From: Clostridiales bacterium
Lineage (GTDB): Bacteria > Bacillota > Clostridia > Oscillospirales > Oscillospiraceae
NCBI GenBank assembly: GCA_004555705.1
Contig: SFHI01000044.1
Span: 1 to 11,469, forward strand
Direction of reading: 5' to 3'
Length of the DNA stretch: 11,469 bases
The notes under the pieces were generated by a model. It had not been told where the DNA came from. It searched no databases and saw only the letters and a program-made list of their open reading frames with translations. Shown here piece by piece: positions 7,411 through 11,469 of this stretch; within the stretch, counting starts at the first letter, position 1; each line of letters begins with the position of its first letter. The position numbers and the translations under genes were made by a program.

Positions 7411-7472
7411 CTGCCTGCATCAAAAATGCCTGAGGAAAGAATGGTTTCCCCAGGCATTTTTGATGCAGGCAG
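7411..7472. terminator. Very long two-way terminator palindrome
   Basis: Arms 7411-7438 and 7445-7472 pair at 27 of 28 positions (one A-C mismatch) around a six-base loop. ATGCCTG and CAGGCAT sit within, and the AAAAA/TTTTT runs are in the arms, so a shorter inner hairpin followed by TTTTT forms on both strands. It starts one base after the stop of the membrane protein gene on the minus strand and so terminates that operon. No convergent gene is seen, so the plus-strand role would be to stop antisense transcripts. Confidence 0.85.
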
Positions 7473-7473
7473 G

Positions 7474-7920
7474 TCAGTTGGATTCCTGATCCAGCTTTTC
7501 ACGGCGCTTTTTGTAAAGAGCGGTGCAGATGGTCAGCGCACCGAAGCACAGTGCAAAGGTAATGATTGCGGGAATGGCTCCGATGAGCAGGTAGTCCAGC
7601 GGCTCTGTTTCTTTGGCGCGGAACAGGAGCATGTCAAAGACTCCCACGGCCAAACCCGGTACAATGCTGACAAGTAAATTTGTTTTCAGATTGGGCTTCA
7701 GGTTCCGATCCCAGAGGCCATGACGGAGGCAGGAGACCACGGCATATACGCACAGCACCATAAAAATGATCCACTCGCCCAGGAGGGAAGAAAAGGCTAC
7801 CCCCAGCAGCGCCTGAATCGCCATGGACGCCAGCAAGCCCCAGAAAGCCAGCCAGAAGCCGTTGTGTTCGATTTTCAGCAGAGCCTGCTCCTGCATTTCG
7901 TCCAGGTTTGATTTTCTCAT
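7474..7920 (-). CDS. Small four-helix membrane protein partnered with an XRE regulator
   Basis: The 148 residues contain four hydrophobic segments at about 21-43, 48-66, 81-100 and 109-136, with basic ends (KKRREK near the C-terminus). An acidic/amphipathic N-terminal stretch, MRKSNLDEMQEQALLKIEHN, precedes the first helix. I see no catalytic motif. It resembles small integral membrane proteins of unknown function that are found next to XRE regulators in Firmicutes (a DUF6773-like protein is my guess, not checked). Its ATG overlaps the stop of the regulator as ATGA, so translation is coupled and the two are one operon. The large palindrome directly after its stop ends the transcript. Function is unknown; control of a membrane process by the paired regulator is possible. 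Confidence 0.8.
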   Translation of the reverse strand: MRKSNLDEMQEQALLKIEHNGFWLAFWGLLASMAIQALLGVAFSSLLGEWIIFMVLCVYAVVSCLRHGLWDRNLKPNLKTNLLVSIVPGLAVGVFDMLLFRAKETEPLDYLLIGAIPAIITFALCFGALTICTALYKKRREKLDQESN

Positions 7921-8123
7921 TGTTCATCATCCTCCCCAAATAATTCGTCCAGGGTTTTTCCCAGCGCACGGCAGATGGCCCGGCACAGCCGGATGGTGGG
8001 GTTATACTCCCCCTGCTCAATGGCGTTGATGGTTTGCCGGGATACGCCCACTGCGTCCGCAAGCTGTTTCTGGGTCATATCCCGGGCTGCCCGCGCGGAT
8101 TTAACCGCAAGATTTTTTCCCAT
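7917..8123 (-). CDS. XRE/Cro-type small transcriptional regulator
   Basis: This 68-residue protein is almost wholly one lambda-repressor-like helix-turn-helix domain: MTQKQLADAVGVSRQTINAI (16-35) covers helices 2 and 3, followed by EQGEYNPTIRLCRAICRALG and an acidic tail. It is typical of the YgzD-like stand-alone regulators that precede small membrane proteins. The ATG at 8121-8123 is chosen because GAGGTG lies seven bases upstream; the longer frame would begin inside the promoter's -10 region. It probably binds the AT-rich dyads in its own promoter and so autoregulates the operon, which is an inference from family habit. The next gene overlaps its stop by four bases. Confidence 0.92.
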   Translation of the reverse strand: MGKNLAVKSARAARDMTQKQLADAVGVSRQTINAIEQGEYNPTIRLCRAICRALGKTLDELFGEDDEQ

Positions 8124-8146
8124 ACCGTCACCTCGATTCTGAGGGG

Positions 8147-8175
8147 AGTATAACATATAGCTGATATAATGTCAA
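8147..8175 (-). promoter_or_regulatory. Promoter of the XRE/membrane protein operon, with AT-rich dyad
   Basis: On the minus strand TTGACA (8170-8175), a 17-base spacer and TATACT (8147-8152) form a strong promoter. The spacer contains a partial dyad, ACAT (8153-8156) with ATGT (8169-8172) and inner ATAT words, a plausible site for the small regulator it drives. Confidence 0.82.
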
Positions 8176-8260
8176 GTATATATTACAAAAAGAATGAAAT
8201 ATTTACCATCATCCGGGACGGAGAAACGGATTTCGCATGGATTGGGGTGAAGGAGAAGTG

Positions 8261-8455
8261 CGATAAATGTTGTTTAGAATTGACAATTAACAATTGACAA
8301 TTGACAATTAAGGAATCCCTTCGGGATGATTTTTAAAATATTTATGCTGAAAATACAAGTTTTTTATCTGAAGATCGTCCCTTAGGGACACAATAATTGT
8401 CAATTTTCAATTGTCAATTGTCAATTCGGCGAAGCCGTTAAACAACAATTTATCG
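8261..8455. mobile_element. MITE-like element with terminal and subterminal inverted repeats
   Basis: The ends CGATAAATGTTGTTTA (8261-8276) and TAAACAACAATTTATCG (8439-8455) are inverted copies differing by one inserted base. Inside them, 33-base arms made of repeated AATTGACAATT words (8278-8310 and 8394-8426) pair at 31 of 33 positions. Three small hairpins with three-base loops lie within: ATCCC-TTC-GGGAT (8315-8327), GTCCC-TTA-GGGAC (8377-8389) and CGGC-GAA-GCCG (8427-8437). It encodes no protein. No target duplication is obvious at the ends (GAAGTG before, TTCCCG after). It is non-autonomous if mobile. Confidence 0.75.
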
Positions 8456-8473
8456 TTCCCGGTGGTGTGGATG

Positions 8474-8506
8474 AAAAACCTCCCCCGAAGGAAAGTTCGG
8501 GGGAGG
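8474..8506 (-). terminator. Intrinsic terminator of tex
   Basis: On the minus strand CCTCCCCCGAA, a six-base loop and TTCGGGGGAGG are followed by TTTTT. It lies nine bases after the tex stop and 18 bases from the MITE-like element. Confidence 0.93.
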
Positions 8507-8514
8507 CAGTTGGA

Positions 8515-10644
8515 TTATTTGTTTGCCTGCTTCATGGACAGGCTGATGCGGTGGCGCTTTTCGTCCACGGAGAGGACGACCACCTTCACGATGTCGCCCA
8601 CCTTGACCACCTCGCTGGGATGGCGCAGGCGGCGGTTTGCCACCTCGGAGATATGCACCAGACCGTCCTGGTGGACGCCGATGTCCACAAACACGCCGAA
8701 GTCGATGACGTTCCGCACGGTGCCGGTCAGCTCCATGCCGGGTTTCAGGTCCTTCATTTCCAGCACGTCTTTCCGGAGGATGGGCTTGGGCAGCTCGTCC
8801 CGGGGGTCACGGCCGGGCTTGCGAAGCTCTTTGGCAATGTCCAGGAGGGTGGGTTCTCCCAGGGCCAGCTCGGCAGCGGCTTTGGAAATGCCGTAGGCTT
8901 CCAGCTTGTCGGGAAGCTCCCGGGGGTCGGCGCAGTCCAGCAGCTTTAAGAGGGCCTTCACGGCGGCGTAGGATTCCGGATGGACGCCGGTGTTATCCAG
9001 CAGTTCCTTGCTTTCGGGAATCCGGAGGAAGCCCGCGCACTGCTCAAAGGCCTTGGGCCCCAGCTTGGGAACCTTCTTCAGCTGGGCGCGGCTGGTGAAG
9101 GGGCCGTTCTCCTCCCGGTATGCAACGATATTTTTGGCGGTGGCACTGGTCAGGCCGGACACCTGCTCTAAGAGGCTGCGGGAGGCGGTGTTGGCATCCA
9201 CGCCCACGGAGTTGACGCAGTCCTCCACCACAGCGCCCAGGGCAGCGTCCAGCTCCTTCTGGGGGCAGTCGTGCTGGTACTGGCCCACGCCGATTGCCTT
9301 GGGGTCGATTTTCACCAGCTCCGCCAGGGGGTCTTGAAGCCGCCGGGCGATGGACACCGCGGAGCGGAGGTTCACATCGTATTCCGGGAACTCCTCGGCG
9401 GCCAGGGGAGAGGCGGAGTAGACGGAGGCCCCGGCCTCGTTGACGATGGCGTAGGAGGCCTCGGGGAACTGGGTCAGCAGCTCCACGGTCATTGCCTCGG
9501 TTTCCCGGGAGGCGGTGCCGTTGCCGATGGCAATGTGGCGGACGCCGTGTCTGCGCATCAGGGAAGCCAATGTGGCAATGGCCTCCTGCTTTTTCTTCTC
9601 GCTGAAGGTGGGGTAGACCACGGAGGTGGCCAGCACCTTGCCGGTGGGATCCACCACGGCCACCTTGCAGCCGTTGCGGTAGCCGGGGTCAAGGCCCATG
9701 GTCACAAAGCCCTTCACCGGGGGCTGCATCAGCAGGGGCTTCAGGTTCAGGGCAAAGTTGTGAATGGCCCCGCCGTAGGCCCGGTCGGACAGGTCGTTTC
9801 GCACCTCCCGCTGGATGGAGGGGAAGATCAGCCGGTCATAGGCGTCCTCAGCGGCGGCCCGGACAATGGGGCAGACGTGGGCCGTGGGCTTCAGGGCGGC
9901 ACGGCAGACCAGGGCGGGGCCTTCGGGGCCGGGGAGGGCTACGGTGACCTTCAGCACCTCCTCCTTCTCGCCCCGGTTGATGGCCAGAATCTGGTGGTCC
10001 AGCAGCCGGGAAATGGGCTGGGAAAAATCGTAGTAGAGCTTGTACACCGTGTCCTGTTCGGAGTCCTCCGCCTTGCAGATGAGGCTTCCCCTGCGCATCA
10101 CCAACTCCCGCAGGGATTTGCGGATGGAGGCGTCGTCGGAAAGGTTCTCCGCAATGATGTCGCTGGCGCCCTGGAGGGCCTCCTCCACGGTATTGACTTC
10201 CTTTTCCGGGTCCAGGTAGCTTTCCGCCAGCTTGGCGGGGTCGGCGCCCTCCTGGGCGAAAATGGCAGCGGCCAGGGGGTCCAGCCCCTTCTCCCGGGCA
10301 ACGGTGGCCCGGGTGCGGCGCTTCTGCTTGTAGGGGCGGTACAGGTCCTCCACCTCGGTCATGGTGGCGGCGGCATCGATGGCCACGATCAGCTCCGGGG
10401 TCAGCTTTCCCTGGTTTTCGATGGATTTTTTCACCTCGTCCCGGCGGGTCTGGAGGTTTCGCAGGTAGGTCAGCCGGGTTTCCAGGGCGCGCAGGGTGGT
10501 ATCGTCCATGGACCCGTGGAGCTCCTTACGGTAGCGGGCGATGAAGGGAATGGTGTTGCCCTCGTCCATGAGGGAGATCACATTCTCCACATACGCAAGC
10601 GGTTGATTCAGCTCCCGGGCCAGAATTTCAGATATGGCAGACAT
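8515..10644 (-). CDS. tex: Tex family transcription accessory protein with S1 RNA-binding domain
   Basis: Tex is a conserved cytoplasmic nucleic-acid-binding protein, related to eukaryotic Spt6, that influences transcription and RNA handling. The 709 residues fit the family (about 700-780). In order: an N-terminal helical Tex_N region (1-190, with EGNTIPFIARYRKELHGSMDD and VEDLYRPYKQKRRTRATVAR), a central region to ~310, a YqgF/RNase H-like fold at ~312-440 (GFVTMGLDPGYRNGCKVAVV, IAIGNGTASRETE), helix-hairpin-helix modules at ~480-545 (VSGLTSATAKNIVAYREENG, LKKVPKLGPKAFEQCAGFLR), and an S1 domain at ~634-705 (GTVRNVIDFGVFVDIGVHQD, ISLSMKQ). The start is fixed by AAAGGAG six bases upstream of the ATG. 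It is a single-gene unit ended by the hairpin just downstream. It appears intact. Confidence 0.96.
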   Translation of the reverse strand: MSAISEILARELNQPLAYVENVISLMDEGNTIPFIARYRKELHGSMDDTTLRALETRLTYLRNLQTRRDEVKKSIENQGKLTPELIVAIDAAATMTEVEDLYRPYKQKRRTRATVAREKGLDPLAAAIFAQEGADPAKLAESYLDPEKEVNTVEEALQGASDIIAENLSDDASIRKSLRELVMRRGSLICKAEDSEQDTVYKLYYDFSQPISRLLDHQILAINRGEKEEVLKVTVALPGPEGPALVCRAALKPTAHVCPIVRAAAEDAYDRLIFPSIQREVRNDLSDRAYGGAIHNFALNLKPLLMQPPVKGFVTMGLDPGYRNGCKVAVVDPTGKVLATSVVYPTFSEKKKQEAIATLASLMRRHGVRHIAIGNGTASRETEAMTVELLTQFPEASYAIVNEAGASVYSASPLAAEEFPEYDVNLRSAVSIARRLQDPLAELVKIDPKAIGVGQYQHDCPQKELDAALGAVVEDCVNSVGVDANTASRSLLEQVSGLTSATAKNIVAYREENGPFTSRAQLKKVPKLGPKAFEQCAGFLRIPESKELLDNTGVHPESYAAVKALLKLLDCADPRELPDKLEAYGISKAAAELALGEPTLLDIAKELRKPGRDPRDELPKPILRKDVLEMKDLKPGMELTGTVRNVIDFGVFVDIGVHQDGLVHISEVANRRLRHPSEVVKVGDIVKVVVLSVDEKRHRISLSMKQANK

Positions 10645-10677
10645 AGTTTCTCCTTTGCATATTCAGACTCGGAGGGT

Positions 10678-10683
10678 ATCATA
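10678..10683 (-). promoter_or_regulatory. Weak candidate -10 box for tex
   Basis: TATGAT on the minus strand, about 34 bases before the tex ATG, is the only good -10 in reach. No acceptable -35 stands 16-18 bases upstream, so the promoter is only tentatively placed. Confidence 0.3.
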
Positions 10684-10727
10684 GCATATTTTTGCCAAAA
10701 AGGGAAGAGAGAAAACGGAGATTGAAA

Positions 10728-10753
10728 CGGCTTCAGCCCAAGGGCAGAAGCCG
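10728..10753. repeat. Small G+C-rich hairpin
   Basis: CGGCTTC and GAAGCCG, then GCCC and GGGC, pair around an AA loop with one A-A mismatch (10728-10753). No T-run follows on either strand. It opens the hairpin-rich zone to the right of tex. Confidence 0.6.
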
Positions 10754-10785
10754 GGGAAGCTGCTGTTTCCGAGTATTCTTGCGGC

Positions 10786-10877
10786 ATTTCACACGCCGAA
10801 GGCGTATTTCACATGGCGAGGCCATATTTCACGCCCGGAGGGCATTTCACAAATCCCGCGAAGGATTTATTTCGTTG
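10786..10877. repeat. Modular array of ATTTCAC words and small hairpins
   Basis: ATTTCAC occurs at 10786, 10806, 10826 and 10844 (steps of 20, 20 and 18 bases), with a variant ATTTCGT at 10869. Between the copies stand hairpins of differing sequence: ACGCC-GAA-GGCGT (10793-10805), ATGGC-GAG-GCCAT (10813-10825), GCCC-GGA-GGGC (10833-10843) and AAATCC-CGCGAA-GGATTT (10851-10868). The word is kept while the stems vary but always pair, so structure is conserved in the units. No protein frame explains it. Confidence 0.8.
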
Positions 10878-10908
10878 AAAAAAGCACTTGCCGAAGCAAG
10901 TGCTTTTT
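10878..10908. terminator. Two-way intrinsic terminator closing the hairpin array
   Basis: GCACTTGC (10884-10891), a CGAA loop and GCAAGTGC (10896-10903) are flanked by AAAAAA on the left and TTTTT on the right, giving a terminator on both strands. It would stop transcripts coming from the array side and from the recombinase side. Confidence 0.85.
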
Positions 10909-10935
10909 CATGGCAACAGTTGATAATTGTGATAC

Positions 10936-10996
10936 GGTTTCACATGGTTTCATAAGGTTTCAAATTCAAAGTGAAACTGTACAGCAAAACGAAACC
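10936..10996. repeat. Helically phased GGTTTCA repeats with inverted copies
   Basis: GGTTTCA occurs at 10936, 10946 and 10956, an exact 10-base period, so all copies lie on one face of the helix. Inverted copies follow: GTGAAAC at 10971-10977 and GAAACC at 10991-10996. The outer GTTTCAC (10937-10943) and GTGAAAC form a perfect dyad. The arrangement looks like a protein-binding region, possibly for a recombinase, but the partner is unknown. Confidence 0.65.
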
Positions 10997-11170
10997 ATAG
11001 CTTTGGAAGTAAAAACCGCACAGGATCATTTTCGTGACCTCACGAAAATGATATGAGTGGCCTTACCTGGATAAGAATTCTTTCGCATCTTTGAAAGAAG
11101 TAGACAGTCTCACCGATCTCCCTTATGTAGGGTACAGTATAATAAATACATACCATACAGAAAAGATATT
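10997..11170. other. Gap before the recombinase remnant
   Basis: It holds a perfect 12-base inverted repeat, ATCATTTTCGTG (11025-11036) and CACGAAAATGAT (11041-11052), around an ACCT loop. A TATAAT box lies at 11138-11143, but no -35 fits. The recombinase frame stays open upstream of 11171 back to a TAA near 11068, but the residues no longer look like the family, so this is probably decayed coding DNA. Confidence 0.45.
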
Positions 11171-11469
11171 TACGCGTGGCAGGAAACTACAATAACTCAT
11201 ATCCTTACAAGAATGGACTATGTGGGTCATACTGTAAATTTCAAAACCCACAAAAAATCATATAAATCAAAGCAAAAAATAAAGAATGACCCATCTGAAT
11301 GGGTAATTTTCGAGAATACTCACGAAGCCATTATCGACCAGGATACTTATATATTGTGCAGCGCATTCGTGATGGTAGGCGACGACCAACCCCCTTGGGA
11401 ACAATGCCTGTGCTTTCTGGGATGCTATTCTGCGCTGATTGCGGCGCAAAAATGTATCAAGTACGAGGG
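11171..11469 (+). pseudogene. Large serine recombinase, decayed fragment with frameshift (3' end outside window)
   Basis: The first frame reads YAWQETTITHILTRMDYVGH, then TVNFKTHKKSYKSK and EWVIFENTHEAIIDQDTY, typical of the recombinase domain (PF07508-like) of large serine recombinases. After codon TAT at 11348-11350 the match moves to another frame, starting at 11353: IVQRIRDGRRRPTPLGTMPV, then LSGMLFCADCGAKMYQVRG to the window edge, which is the zinc-ribbon domain with its CxxC. The spacing fits loss of one base. The N-terminal catalytic resolvase domain with its serine is not found upstream in any frame, and no start or ribosome site is seen. Such enzymes move integrative elements by site-specific recombination; this copy is very probably dead. 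A sequencing error could explain the shift but not the missing N-terminus. Confidence 0.85.

Noticed and set aside
9271..10725. A 484-codon open frame on the plus strand opposite tex, and similar ones opposite araB (3279-4550), the LRR gene (5259-6308) and araD (2176-3024)
   Set aside because: They mirror GC-rich minus-strand genes, are Gly/Val/Gln-rich without motifs, lack ribosome sites, and the minus-strand proteins are clearly real.
10786..10877. CRISPR array
   Set aside because: The repeat word is only 7 bases and the spacers are themselves palindromes; no cas genes are present.
11267..11449. A 60-codon minus-strand open frame
   Set aside because: It is the reverse of the recombinase remnant and has no ribosome site or motif.
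1..11469. tRNA, rRNA or riboswitch genes
   Set aside because: No cloverleaf, rRNA signature or recognised riboswitch core was seen on either strand.

Overview
The window looks like a chromosomal stretch from a gut-type Clostridia bacterium, most likely near the Oscillospirales/Ruminococcaceae. This is inferred from the GC-rich genes with strong AGGAGG-type ribosome sites, the AT-rich palindromic intergenic repeats, the araBD pair with a short FGGY kinase, and the serine-recombinase remnant. The species cannot be fixed from the sequence alone.

Layout. A GNAT acetyltransferase tail (plus strand) enters from the left edge. A 640-base gap follows, holding a long dispersed-repeat-type hairpin. 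Next comes a plus-strand glycoside hydrolase (GH2-like) gene that is clearly broken: it has an amber stop, and its N- and C-terminal parts are joined out of frame without the catalytic middle. A strong terminator at 2165-2210 separates it from a long run of minus-strand genes. Reading right to left along that strand, these are tex (S1-domain transcription accessory protein), an XRE repressor and a four-helix membrane protein overlapping by ATGA, a Cof-type HAD phosphatase, a membrane-anchored leucine-rich-repeat protein, and araB-araD. Each transcription unit has its own recognisable promoter and/or terminator, so most act as separate units; araBD and XRE-membrane protein are the two operons.

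Function. AraB (kinase) and AraD (epimerase) carry out the last two steps taking L-ribulose to D-xylulose 5-phosphate. Arabinose isomerase and a transporter are not in the window. The dead GH2-like gene next door suggests a locus once concerned with plant-sugar use. The araBD promoter is near consensus and has a dyad over the expected start point, a plausible repressor operator.

Mobile and structured DNA. Between the XRE promoter and the tex terminator lies a 195-bp element with terminal inverted repeats and nested small hairpins (MITE-like). To the right of tex is a modular array: ATTTCAC words at 20/20/18-bp steps alternate with small hairpins and end in a terminator. Beyond it are GGTTTCA words at an exact 10-bp period with inverted copies, then a decayed large serine recombinase with a frameshift that runs off the right edge. 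This right-hand region is the least explained part of the window.
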